Both the position numbers and the translations under genes were made by a program. Shown here piece after piece: positions 25,435 to 33,336 of a DNA stretch of 38,743 nucleotides (its first letter is position 1; each line of letters starts with the position of its first letter). Under the pieces are notes generated by a model. That model saw only the letters and a program-made list of their open reading frames with translations, did no database searches and was not told the DNA's origin. This DNA is from Prevotella multiformis DSM 16608 (GTDB lineage Bacteria > Bacteroidota > Bacteroidia > Bacteroidales > Bacteroidaceae): positions 979,231 to 1,017,973 of the forward strand of contig NZ_GL872282.1 in assembly GCF_000191065.1 (NCBI RefSeq), in the 5' to 3' direction.

Positions 25435-26502
25435 CTATGCTTTTATTTGCTTGAAATGTTTCTTATAGGTGGTTTGCCTATTGCTGGTCCATTGATACTT
25501 CCCATAAAACAACTCTATCAGCCGTTTGGGGATTATTCTTTCTAAATTTCTCAACAGGATAATATCGTATTTACGATGATAGTTAATCCAGCATTGATTA
25601 CACGCTTTAGAGTATTGACACTGGACTTCGCAGCTCTCCTTTGAGTTGAATATCTCGTCAAGCGTGTTCTCATGTATATTTCCTAATATCACATCCAGGT
25701 TTTGGCATAAGGGAACGTCTCCATTAGAATGGATGACCAATTCACTGAAAATACTATGACACCGCAGTCTTAGTCTATTATTCTTCCACTCGTCATACAA
25801 AGCTACAAAGTCAAAGTTCTCATATGTTTGATGTATGGAAGAGGGTATCTGGCTGATGAAATCAGCATCATTGGATTCCATTAAATCTTTGGTTGTGTCA
25901 AAGAATGACATTGTGCTGTAAATGCCAATACGTACATCAATGTTATATTGTTTGGCACAATCTATGACATGCTTCATATCCTCAAACGAGTTCCACGGAG
26001 AAAGACAGAACATTAGGGAGATAGGTACGATGTCTTTACATGTCTCTATAACCTTAATCACTTTGTCATATCCATCTCTCCCACGCATATAGCGATAGGT
26101 TTCTCTATTGCCGTCAAGTGATATGTATAGATGTTTGGGATGATGATTCTTTACGGAAGAAATTACCTTGTCTGCTGCAAGGCAATTGGATAGCAATGTA
26201 TAGTTAGGGTGGTTAGTATCAAACCATCCCAATATCTTGTCTGCTTTGGGATGGAGGATAAACTCACCTCCTTCCAAACCGACCATCGTGCGTTTTGTTA
26301 CACATTTGCTGTTCATTATTTTGATGATGTCATCTAAGCTGAGATTTTCTATAGGTTTCTTCCAAATGGAACAGTGCTTGCAACGAGACTGACAGCTTGT
26401 TGTGGAATATATCATCAAGGATGTGAGTTTCTTGTGCTGTCTGCGTACTACATTGTTGACAAATACAATTCCATTGTGGATGTAGTCATAAATACTGTAC
26501 AT
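25435..26502 (-). CDS. Radical SAM protein with SPASM-type C-terminal cysteines
   Basis: The protein has 355 residues. The [4Fe-4S]/SAM motif is C37-x3-C41-x2-C44 (TSCQSRCKHCSIW). GLEGGEFILHP is the GGE motif, and SLDGNRETYRYMRG follows. The C-terminal part has a cysteine set CHSIFSE / GDVPLCQNL / SCEVQCQYSKACNQCW, consistent with a SPASM or twitch domain holding auxiliary Fe-S clusters. Such enzymes typically modify peptides or proteins, or act on sugars. It is the first gene of a four-gene operon with a Gfo/Idh/MocA enzyme and two lipoproteins. The promoter 33 bases upstream matches the promoter of the adjacent sigma factor, so it is probably in that regulon. No short precursor peptide was seen next to it. 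Confidence 0.85.
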   Translation of the reverse strand: MYSIYDYIHNGIVFVNNVVRRQHKKLTSLMIYSTTSCQSRCKHCSIWKKPIENLSLDDIIKIMNSKCVTKRTMVGLEGGEFILHPKADKILGWFDTNHPNYTLLSNCLAADKVISSVKNHHPKHLYISLDGNRETYRYMRGRDGYDKVIKVIETCKDIVPISLMFCLSPWNSFEDMKHVIDCAKQYNIDVRIGIYSTMSFFDTTKDLMESNDADFISQIPSSIHQTYENFDFVALYDEWKNNRLRLRCHSIFSELVIHSNGDVPLCQNLDVILGNIHENTLDEIFNSKESCEVQCQYSKACNQCWINYHRKYDIILLRNLERIIPKRLIELFYGKYQWTSNRQTTYKKHFKQIKA

Positions 26503-26534
26503 TCTTTCTTTTGAGTTTTATCTTTTATTGTTAA

Positions 26535-26562
26535 GAGTAGAAAACTACTAAAAGACTGCACT
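26535..26562 (-). promoter_or_regulatory. Predicted ECF sigma promoter of the radical SAM operon
   Basis: On the minus strand, AGTGCAGTCTTTTAG (26562-26548), 9 bases, then ACTC (26538-26535). The identical 15-mer, the same 9-base gap and the same ACTC occur upstream of the sigma factor gene. Start would be about 26 bases before the ATG. Confidence 0.7.
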
Positions 26563-26597
26563 GTATTCATGACTTTTTATTTACTCATCATCTCCAT

Positions 26598-28292
26598 TTA
26601 CCAAGTAAGCCGCAATCCAAATGGTACCGTTATGATGAACGGATGCTCTGTGCGGTAGGTTTCAAGGCCGCTGCCATTCCCGAAGTAATAGAACATATTA
26701 GGTTCTAAATACAGACTGAAAGGCTTGAATAGCCTATACTGAACACCAATACCTAAGTTCACAGACCATTGATAACGTGGCTTGATGTCACCCTTTAACG
26801 TGTAGGACGAGTCAGACGTTATGATATACTTCTTATCAAGTGAACTGTGAACTGGCATCTCGAATGTCACTCCACCGGTCGTATAAGCATTGAATCGTCC
26901 CTTGCTCCATATACGATAGGTCAATCGCAATGGTATGCCCACATAATCAATCTTCTGGGTCTTCAACAAGGTCGCACCATGAAACTCACTCTCAAAATCA
27001 GACTTTATTCTTGTGTAAGTCAATCCTGTTCCAAAAGTCCAATGGGAACTTAGTTGCTTGTTGAGCGACAAACTAAAGGTCTGGGGGCGGTAGTGATGCG
27101 CCTTCTCACCTAAGGAAGCGTTGCCGTCTGTTGCATTATTCAGTGCTATCCATGACATTTTTGCCCTCTCGACGGAATCCATCAGTGCATTGTTCCGAAC
27201 TAAATAATTTACATAATCATCCCATGTATATAATTTGGCCGCAGCCCCACCATTAGCGTAATCTACTACTGATAGGTAGTTCAAATTGGACATGGCTCCA
27301 TTTGCACCGGCATTAGATGAATAACCCATATTGAATGTCCACGGATACTTCTTCTTATTGCAGACATTGAAGTTCATTCTTTCATTCAATGCTATCATCT
27401 TATCTTGTGGTGTCTGTGGAATGCAGTATAAAGAATCGTTTGTTCCGATACCTATAGCCAAATGTTTTTGCAGGGAATCCACATTAAAGAGTAATGCTCG
27501 TTGTTCCGTTATAGCACTGTCTGTTGATACTTGCAAAGCAATATTTCCTTCAGGGACAATCGCACCGGTAGAACCTCTTCCTGCATTACCAGAGATACTT
27601 GGCGAGGTAGAATATTTTGACTCTTCTTTCTTCAGAGTTCCTAATCCTTTTTGAACATATTTTAATTGACTCTTATGAGTGTTTGTAGCAGTAGGTTCGT
27701 TATCGGAAGTCTCAACAGTTTTATCTCTCGTAGCGATATATATATAAACTGGTATAAGAATTGGAAGCAAGAAGAGCATCCAATAGTTAATCAACATTGC
27801 ACGCAATGTTTTCTTTGCCCTGAACAACTGGGAAGAAGAACTGTGCGGATTGATGCCGAGCTGCTCTCCTATCTCCTTGTGGGAAAGACCTTCTAAGACT
27901 GAGAGCTTGAAAACTTCACGATTCCCTTCTGGTAAGGACTCTATCGCTGACAATAATAGCCCGAACTCTATCTTTTTCTGTTCCTCACATGCTGTTTCCT
28001 GAATTTCTATATTCAAGCAAGATAAGGGTATGGCTTCTTTTTCTGTGTTCTGGAGATATTTTAAGGATAGATTTCTTACGATTGTTATCATCCAACCTTC
28101 CAATTTTGATTCATCTTTCAAATCTTGAATAGACATGAAGATTATAATAAATGCATCATGCAAAATATCGTGAGCTGAATTATCATCTTTTACATAATGC
28201 CGACATACGCCTAAAAGTTTATTAGCGTATGTCGTATAAAGTTCTCCGAGGGCTTCCTTATCCCCATTTTTGCAAGCGTCAATCTGTATCAT
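26598..28292 (-). CDS. ECF sigma factor fused via a membrane helix to an outer-membrane beta-barrel
   Basis: A single 564-residue frame. Residues 8-80 are sigma region 2 (ALGELYTTYANKLLGVCRHYVKD, then DAFIIIF and EGWMITIVRNLSLKYL). Residues 110-165 are region 4 (SLPEGNREVFKLSVLEGLSHKEIGEQLGI, then SSSSQLFRAKKTLRAML). A hydrophobic helix follows at about 168-187, then a low-complexity Ser/Thr/Asn region (190-310), and finally a beta-rich, aromatic C-terminal domain (about 310-564) ending in VPFGLRLTW with a terminal Trp, as in outer-membrane barrels. It would connect RNA polymerase, inner membrane, periplasm and outer membrane. Bacteroidota dual-membrane-spanning anti-sigma factors share the helix-linker-barrel part, but as far as I know pair with a separate sigma gene. 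Here the sigma domain itself is fused. Proteolysis would presumably be needed to free it. Confidence 0.83.
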   Translation of the reverse strand: MIQIDACKNGDKEALGELYTTYANKLLGVCRHYVKDDNSAHDILHDAFIIIFMSIQDLKDESKLEGWMITIVRNLSLKYLQNTEKEAIPLSCLNIEIQETACEEQKKIEFGLLLSAIESLPEGNREVFKLSVLEGLSHKEIGEQLGINPHSSSSQLFRAKKTLRAMLINYWMLFLLPILIPVYIYIATRDKTVETSDNEPTATNTHKSQLKYVQKGLGTLKKEESKYSTSPSISGNAGRGSTGAIVPEGNIALQVSTDSAITEQRALLFNVDSLQKHLAIGIGTNDSLYCIPQTPQDKMIALNERMNFNVCNKKKYPWTFNMGYSSNAGANGAMSNLNYLSVVDYANGGAAAKLYTWDDYVNYLVRNNALMDSVERAKMSWIALNNATDGNASLGEKAHHYRPQTFSLSLNKQLSSHWTFGTGLTYTRIKSDFESEFHGATLLKTQKIDYVGIPLRLTYRIWSKGRFNAYTTGGVTFEMPVHSSLDKKYIITSDSSYTLKGDIKPRYQWSVNLGIGVQYRLFKPFSLYLEPNMFYYFGNGSGLETYRTEHPFIITVPFGLRLTW

Positions 28293-28331
28293 ATTATTTT
28301 AAGCAAAGGAACATCTTCTTTTTATTAAAAG

Positions 28332-28359
28332 GAGTCTGTTTGCTCTAAAAGACTGCACT
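28332..28359 (-). promoter_or_regulatory. Predicted ECF sigma promoter of the sigma-barrel gene
   Basis: On the minus strand, AGTGCAGTCTTTTAG (28359-28345), 9 bases, ACTC (28335-28332), then a start about 33 bases ahead of the ATG. It is shared with the radical SAM operon and implies autoregulation. Confidence 0.7.
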
Positions 28360-28515
28360 TATTTTTATTGATTTCCTTTATTTTAACCTTTCATAACCTT
28401 TCAAAAGGAGCTTGCGGACACATTGCGTTACTTCAAAAAAACCCTTGCAAATTTACATGAAGAATGTGATTGATAAGTCAGGGGATAAAGAAAACGTTTT
28501 TTAGGGGAAACGCCA

Positions 28516-28574
28516 AAAGGGGCTGTAGCAAAAGCAGCCTCGGGTTTCGTCCCGGCTTTTGATACAGCCCCTTT
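28516..28574 (-). terminator. Strong bidirectional-looking terminator after dsbD
   Basis: AAAGGGGCTGTAGCAAAAGC (28516-28535) pairs with GCTTTTGATACAGCCCCTTT (28555-28574), one mismatch, with an inner CGGG/CCCG. On the minus strand it follows the dsbD stop by 70 bases and is flanked by a short T-run. Confidence 0.8.
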
Positions 28575-28643
28575 CGTCCATGTGTCATCGTCCGGCGGGG
28601 TATGCCGCAGTCTGCAGGGAACGGATGACGCTATGCGTAAATC

Positions 28644-30743
28644 CTATTGTCTCTCCGCCGGGTAGCGCTCCAGTCCCTTGTCGAGGAAGCTGAGGTAGGC
28701 AGGCACATCCTCCTTGAAGCTGAAACTGCCGTTCAGCGGCTTGCCGGCATTGTCCAGAGGGACATAGAACGGCTGTGCCAGATAGCCGAACTTCGTCTGC
28801 TCCAGATAGCTCCACTTGTCGCCGACAGTACGCAGCGTGCGGGTGCCGCCGTCAGCAGATTTCACCTGTACAGGCTGCTTCAGCGGCGTCTTGTCGTCTA
28901 CATAGAGCGAGATGAGCACGTAATCCTTCATGAGCCTGTCGGCCACGCGTGCGTCGGTCCATACGGATGCCTCCATCTTCCGGCAGTTGACACAGCCGAA
29001 GCCGGTGAAGTCGATCAGGACCGGCTTGCCGGCTGCCGCCGCCGCGCGCATCCCCTCCTCGTAGTCGGTGTACTGGGCATGGACGCTCTGCGGGGCAAGA
29101 TTGAAGTCCTGCGTGTTGATGGGGGGAGCGAAGGCGCTGACCGCCTTGCAGGGTGCGCCCCACAGTCCCGGGAGCATATAGACGGAGAAGGCCAGAGAAC
29201 ACAGTCCCAGCATGATGGCCGGCACCGGCATCGCCTTCTGCTCCGGGTCGTCGTGCGGGAACTTGAGTCTGCCGATGAGGTAAAGGCCCAGCAGACCGAA
29301 GAGCACGATCCAGATGGACAGGAAGGTCTCACGGTCGAGGATGTGCCAGCCGTAAGCGAGGTCGGCCACAGAGAGGAACTTCAGCGAGAACGCCAGTTCG
29401 ATGAAGCCCAGGACGACCTTGATCATGTTCATCCACGAGCCGGACTTCGGGGCCTGCTTCAGCCAGGAAGGGAAGAGGGCGAAGACCGTAAAGGGCAGGG
29501 CGAGCGCCAGGGCGAAGCCGAACATACCGACTGCCGGTGCCACCCAGTCGCCGCTTGTGGCTGCCTGTACAAGGAGCAGGCCGACCACCGGTGCCGTACA
29601 GGAGAAACTTACCAGCGACAGGGTGAATGCCATCAGGAAGATGGAGAGCAGACCGGTCGTGGCGGAAGCCTTGTTGTCGACCGCATTGCCCCATGAGGAG
29701 GGCAGCCGGAGCTCGAACCAGCCGAAGAAGCTGAAGGCGAAGACCAGCAGCAGCAGGAAGAAGAAGATGTTGAAGGGGGCGTTCGTGGCCAGTTCGTTCA
29801 GTTTCTGCGGCCCGAAGGCGGCCGTGATCAGCGTTGCCAGTCCCATGTAGATGACGATGATGGACAGCCCGTACGTGACCGCATCGCGGATGCCCTTCCT
29901 GCGGTCGTCCTTGGCCCGCTTGAGGAAGAAGCTGACCGTCATCGGGATGATCGGCCATACGCACGGGGTCAGCAGAGCCACCAGGCCGCCTGCGATGCCC
30001 ATGAAGAAGATCGCCCACAGGGATCTGCTGCCGCCGTCCTTCGTGTTGTTGAACGCTGACAGTTCCTTGATGACGGGCTTCCACAGGTCGGCGTCCGGCG
30101 TGGCCTGCACGCTTGCCTGCTGTGCGGAGACTGCCGAATCGGCCTGCGGGGCCGTACCGGTTCCGGCGGTGTCGGCCGTCATGGTGGCAAGGGCAGATAA
30201 ACCATCAGCTGCCACGGGGGTGGCAGCTGTTGTCGTTTTATCGGTTTCCGTGCTGGCTGCCGTCGGTGCGGCAGCCGGTGCGGAGGCGGGTCCGTTGCCT
30301 TTGAAGTTGAACTCTTCCTGCATCGGCGGCATGCACATCTCGTCGTTGCAGGTGCCGTACTCCAGATAGCCTTTTATACTGTAGGTCTTGGCGGTAATCT
30401 TGTAACGCTGGACGAAGCTGGCGCTGTGCTCGAAGTAACGGAGCGTCATCTCGAAGTTCTTGTCATACGCGCTGGTCTCCTTGCCGTGGGGCGTCAGCCT
30501 GCCGACAGGCGTCAGGCCCTCGCTCTTCTCTACGTGCAGGCTCGCCGATGTAGGGCCGCCTGCCGGCAGGTTGGTGGAATAGATATGCCATCCCTGGTCG
30601 ATCTTCGCCGTGAAGATGACGTCGACTTCCGTCGGACTCACCTGCTTCTGCTGCACGGTGAAATGGACAGGCTTCTGCTGTGCCATGGCGGTAAGGCTCA
30701 TCAGCAGTGTGAAAAGGAACAGTAAGGTATTTCTTTTTTTCAT
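28644..30743 (-). CDS. dsbD: Thiol:disulfide interchange protein DsbD
   Basis: The ATG at 30743 gives 699 residues with a signal peptide (MKKRNTLLFLFTLLMSLTAMA). The N-terminal periplasmic domain (about 22-150) contains CNDEMCMPP, the expected cysteine pair. A low-complexity Ala/Thr/Pro linker follows. The membrane core (about 240-520) has eight or so hydrophobic segments, with LLTPCVWPIIP and SFSCTAPVVG holding the two transmembrane cysteines. The C-terminal thioredoxin-like domain carries FTGFGCVNCRKME (CxxC). DsbD passes electrons from cytoplasmic thioredoxin to periplasmic acceptors. It is monocistronic with its own terminator. A TTG start at 30755 would add only four residues. High GC content makes long antisense frames that are not genes. 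Confidence 0.93.
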   Translation of the reverse strand: MKKRNTLLFLFTLLMSLTAMAQQKPVHFTVQQKQVSPTEVDVIFTAKIDQGWHIYSTNLPAGGPTSASLHVEKSEGLTPVGRLTPHGKETSAYDKNFEMTLRYFEHSASFVQRYKITAKTYSIKGYLEYGTCNDEMCMPPMQEEFNFKGNGPASAPAAAPTAASTETDKTTTAATPVAADGLSALATMTADTAGTGTAPQADSAVSAQQASVQATPDADLWKPVIKELSAFNNTKDGGSRSLWAIFFMGIAGGLVALLTPCVWPIIPMTVSFFLKRAKDDRRKGIRDAVTYGLSIIVIYMGLATLITAAFGPQKLNELATNAPFNIFFFLLLLVFAFSFFGWFELRLPSSWGNAVDNKASATTGLLSIFLMAFTLSLVSFSCTAPVVGLLLVQAATSGDWVAPAVGMFGFALALALPFTVFALFPSWLKQAPKSGSWMNMIKVVLGFIELAFSLKFLSVADLAYGWHILDRETFLSIWIVLFGLLGLYLIGRLKFPHDDPEQKAMPVPAIMLGLCSLAFSVYMLPGLWGAPCKAVSAFAPPINTQDFNLAPQSVHAQYTDYEEGMRAAAAAGKPVLIDFTGFGCVNCRKMEASVWTDARVADRLMKDYVLISLYVDDKTPLKQPVQVKSADGGTRTLRTVGDKWSYLEQTKFGYLAQPFYVPLDNAGKPLNGSFSFKEDVPAYLSFLDKGLERYPAERQ

Positions 30744-30769
30744 TGATTTATACAATTAAAATTCGGCTG

Positions 30770-30806
30770 CAAAGATAAGAAAATTATTTCTTACTGTCCA
30801 TGGACA
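30770..30806 (-). promoter_or_regulatory. dsbD upstream: -7 box and palindrome
   Basis: TATCTTTG on the minus strand (30777-30770), followed by CA, is a good -7 box 27 bases ahead of the ATG. A perfect 12-base palindrome, TGTCCATGGACA (30795-30806), covers the -25 to -35 region, where no -33 TTTG is seen. It could be an operator. Confidence 0.5.
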
Positions 30807-30912
30807 ATGTATAGATTAAGGAATTATAACAGCTGCTTTCCATACGTATGGAAAACAGAGGAGACAGGAGGACTTCCACTGCCGTTATGTCAGGAAGACG
30901 GCAAAGACAGAG

Positions 30913-31087
30913 GAGGGTGTGTCAAAATGCAAATACCGTTTTGATCATCTTACAGTTTGAAACCATTCATTAAAAATGACCATTTCCGTACTCGATTTTG
31001 AGTAAAGAAATGGTCTTTGCTTTTAGGAAAAACCTGCTTATAGCTTGAAAGTTGTCAAGTTGTTAATCTGCATTTTGACACACCCTC
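30913..31087. mobile_element. MITE-like element, 175 bp, between dsbD and pyrH
   Basis: Perfect 19-base terminal inverted repeats: GAGGGTGTGTCAAAATGCA (30913-30931) and its complement (31069-31087). Inside is a second hairpin, GACCATTTC/GAAATGGTC with TACTC/GAGTA within (about 30979-31016). There is no ORF. Size, perfect ends and absence of coding match a miniature inverted-repeat element. The parent transposase is not in the window. The rest of the dsbD-pyrH gap holds nothing else that I can name. Confidence 0.75.
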
Positions 31088-31145
31088 GTTCCTCTTCACA
31101 GGCGGGGTGGCTGATGCTCCCCCGCCTTTCATGTTCACGCTGTCG

Positions 31146-31856
31146 TCAGTTATGCACCAGCGTGCCGATGTCTTCGCCGTCCATCACCTTCTTCAGGTTG
31201 CCGACGACATCCATGTTGAAGACGTAGATCGGCAGGCCGTTCTCTTTGCACATGGTCGTTGCCGTGAGGTCCATCACCTTGAGCCCCTTGTTGTAGATTT
31301 CGTCGTAAGTGATTTCGGTGAATTTCGTGGCGGTCGGGTCTTTCTCGGGATCGGCCGTATAGACACCGTCCACACGGGTCCCCTTGAGCATGACATCGGC
31401 CCCGATCTCTATTCCCCGCAGGCTTGAGCCTGTGTCGGTGGTGAAATAAGGATTCCCCGTCCCGGCCGAGAAGATGCAGATGCAGCCGGCCTCCATTGCC
31501 TCTATCGCCTTTCCCTTGCTGTAAAATTCTCCGATCGGCTCCATGCGGATGGCCGTCAGCACCTTGGCCTTCACGCCGATCGCCTCGAGTGCCGAACTGA
31601 GCGCAAGGGAGTTGATGACGGTGGCGCACATCCCCATCTGGTCGCCTTTCACACGGTCGAAGCCCTTCTGGCTGCCGCTCAGCCCGCGGAAGATGTTGCC
31701 GCCCCCGATCACGATACCGATCTGCACGCCCATGTCGTGTACTTCCTTGATCTGCCTGGCGTAATCGCCGAGCCGCTCCGGGTCGATGCCGAAGCCCTGT
31801 TTTCCCATCAGGCTCTCCCCGGAGAGCTTCAGGAGTATTCTGTTGAATCTTGCCAT
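31146..31856 (-). CDS. pyrH: UMP kinase
   Basis: This 236-residue protein matches bacterial PyrH along its length: ILLKLSGESLMG at the N-terminus (phosphate-binding Lys), IVIGGGNIFRG, GDQMGMCATVINSLAL, SAGTGNPYFTTDT, and the ADVMLKGTRVDGVYTADPEKDP segment. It phosphorylates UMP to UDP in pyrimidine nucleotide synthesis, as a hexamer in the cytoplasm. It is on the minus strand, downstream of birA and yraN and probably co-oriented rather than strictly co-transcribed, since 98 bases separate it from birA. GC-rich and native-looking. Confidence 0.96.
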   Translation of the reverse strand: MARFNRILLKLSGESLMGKQGFGIDPERLGDYARQIKEVHDMGVQIGIVIGGGNIFRGLSGSQKGFDRVKGDQMGMCATVINSLALSSALEAIGVKAKVLTAIRMEPIGEFYSKGKAIEAMEAGCICIFSAGTGNPYFTTDTGSSLRGIEIGADVMLKGTRVDGVYTADPEKDPTATKFTEITYDEIYNKGLKVMDLTATTMCKENGLPIYVFNMDVVGNLKKVMDGEDIGTLVHN

Positions 31857-31954
31857 TGTATTTAGTAGTTTGTTTGGGAGTTGAAGAAGTCAGAGGAGTT
31901 GATGTCCAATGTGATGTCAACTTCTTTGACTCCTTTGATCACATTAACTTCTGA

Positions 31955-32746
31955 TTAAACAATAAATTCCACCTCTTTGAACTGATAGGAACGGATCCTG
32001 CCGTCCCGGTCGCGGAGAATCAGATGGCCGTCGTCCTCCACCTCGACGATGGCTCCGTCGAACTCGCCGTCCGCATCACGGAACCGGTGGAAGCCGCCGC
32101 GGCGGTACAGGGCCTCGTGGTACATCGCACTGATGTCGTTGTAGCCGCCCATCTCCAGCAGATGGTAGAAGTCGGAGAACTTCCTGATGATCTTGTCCAG
32201 CAGTTCGTCCTTGTCCACTTCGTGCCCTAAGATCTGGCAGAGAGAGACCGGGTTGGGCGCATCGCCGCGGAAGACGGTCTGGTTGACATTCAGTCCCACG
32301 CCGAAGATGCAGTCCTTGATGTGGCCGCCGCCGAGCTTCGTCTCGATCAGTGTCCCGCTCAGTTTCCGGTCTTTCCAGTAAACATCATTCGGCCATTTCA
32401 GGCGTATGCCGTCTTTCACATAGTCTGCCAGCGCCTCCTTCAAGGCCAGCGCACCGGCCTCCGAGAGCAGGAACTGGCTGCGGACGGGCAGCATTACGGG
32501 GTGGACAAGGACTGAGAAGAGGAGGTTCTTCCCGGCTTCGCTCTCCCAGGTATTCTCTCCCTGTCCCCGCCCCGCCGTCTGATATCCGGCTACCGCCACG
32601 GTCATCGGCTCATCGGCAGCAGGCGTGTAGTTGCGCAGGAAGGAGTTGGTACTGTCGACCGTCTCCAGCCGTATCCTCTTCACTTGGGGTTCCGTCGTTA
32701 TGGCATCGGGCCTGAACCAGCCCAGCACAGCATCTATTATCTTCAT
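31955..32746 (-). CDS. birA: Biotin--[acetyl-CoA-carboxylase] ligase
   Basis: This 263-residue biotin protein ligase carries VDSTNSFLRNY, AGYQTAGRGQGENTWESE (the biotinyl-AMP loop), FSVLVHPV, LKWPNDVYWKDRKLSGTLIE (catalytic Lys in KWPNDV) and FGVGLNVN. It attaches biotin to the carboxyl-carrier protein of acetyl-CoA carboxylase. There is no N-terminal helix-turn-helix, so unlike the E. coli enzyme it should not be a repressor (class I form). The first 28 residues before IRLETVDSTN are slightly long, but the only Met is at 32746. It lies 18 bases after yraN, so the two are probably co-transcribed. Confidence 0.94.
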   Translation of the reverse strand: MKIIDAVLGWFRPDAITTEPQVKRIRLETVDSTNSFLRNYTPAADEPMTVAVAGYQTAGRGQGENTWESEAGKNLLFSVLVHPVMLPVRSQFLLSEAGALALKEALADYVKDGIRLKWPNDVYWKDRKLSGTLIETKLGGGHIKDCIFGVGLNVNQTVFRGDAPNPVSLCQILGHEVDKDELLDKIIRKFSDFYHLLEMGGYNDISAMYHEALYRRGGFHRFRDADGEFDGAIVEVEDDGHLILRDRDGRIRSYQFKEVEFIV

Positions 32747-32764
32747 CGTCTGTCAGTTTCTTTC

Positions 32765-33130
32765 TCAGATATAAGGCAGGAAGGCATCTTTCACATGACG
32801 CACTTCATTCGCCCCTGCCGGCTCTCCCACGACCGTGATGATGTCGAAGCGGACCTCGAGGCTGATGCCGTACCGCTTGACATAGGCGTTGGCGGCAAGA
32901 GAGATCGAGCGCACCTTCTGGGGAGTAACAGCCTCGTCGGCATCGGCGAACCGCTCGTTCTTCCTGGTCTTCACCTCGATGATGACGAGCACGCCGTTGT
33001 CCATCGCGACAATGTCCAGGTCACGGTGGCGATAGTCCCAGTCACGGTGGAGAATGGTGTAACCCAGCTGCCGGAGGTAGCTGGCGGCCACCTCTTCCCC
33101 CCATTTTCCCAGTTCATTGTGGTAGCCCAT
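32765..33130 (-). CDS. yraN: YraN family protein (UPF0102, nuclease-like fold)
   Basis: I take the ATG at 33130 (MGYHNELGKWGEEVAASYL), 121 residues, because AGAAAGGA sits 5 bases upstream and homologues begin at this point. Starting at 33187 would add 19 residues unlike the family. Motifs are LGKWGEEVAASYLRQLGY, RDWDYRHRDLDIVAMDNGVLVIIEVKTRKN (in two parts, D...EVK resembling a PD-(D/E)XK endonuclease core), and VTPQKVRSI. Function is uncertain; the fold suggests a DNA-processing role. It leads into birA with an 18-base gap. Confidence 0.92.
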   Translation of the reverse strand: MGYHNELGKWGEEVAASYLRQLGYTILHRDWDYRHRDLDIVAMDNGVLVIIEVKTRKNERFADADEAVTPQKVRSISLAANAYVKRYGISLEVRFDIITVVGEPAGANEVRHVKDAFLPYI

Positions 33131-33300
33131 ACATCCTTTCTGTAAAAGCCGGGAGAGACGGAAATGGGACATGCCTTCTGTCCGCATCCATGACCGCCAT
33201 GGTGTACGAGGAGGCTGGCCCGGCTCTTCCGGGGGTCTCTGTCACCGCTCCCGTCATCTTCGGTTACATTGTAAATAACCGTACAAAGATAGGCGAATCT

Positions 33301-33332
33301 TTTGTAAAATCAAAACAAAACCTGTATTTTTG
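33301..33332 (+). promoter_or_regulatory. tadA promoter, nearly leaderless
   Basis: TTTG (33301-33304), 20 bases, TATTTTTG (33325-33332). The predicted transcription start falls at or within a few bases of the ATG at 33337, which both fixes that start codon and predicts a leaderless or near-leaderless message. Confidence 0.75.
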
Positions 33333-33336
33333 CAGC

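Larger units (their letters stand above)
28293..28643. other. Intergenic region upstream of the sigma fusion
   Basis: These 350 bases hold the predicted self-promoter (28332-28359), an AT-rich tract, and the dsbD terminator hairpin (28516-28574). No ORF is supportable. Confidence 0.6.

Noticed and set aside
28516..28574. Long hairpin as a small RNA
   Set aside because: Position after dsbD, perfect stem and T-run are best explained as a terminator.
28647..30725. Long plus-strand and alternative minus-strand ORFs across dsbD
   Set aside because: Products of high GC content; composition is Arg/Ala/Gly-rich with no motif, while dsbD explains the region fully.
31150..31920. 256-residue minus-strand frame overlapping pyrH
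   Set aside because: Out-of-frame shadow of pyrH with Arg/Gly-rich nonsense composition.
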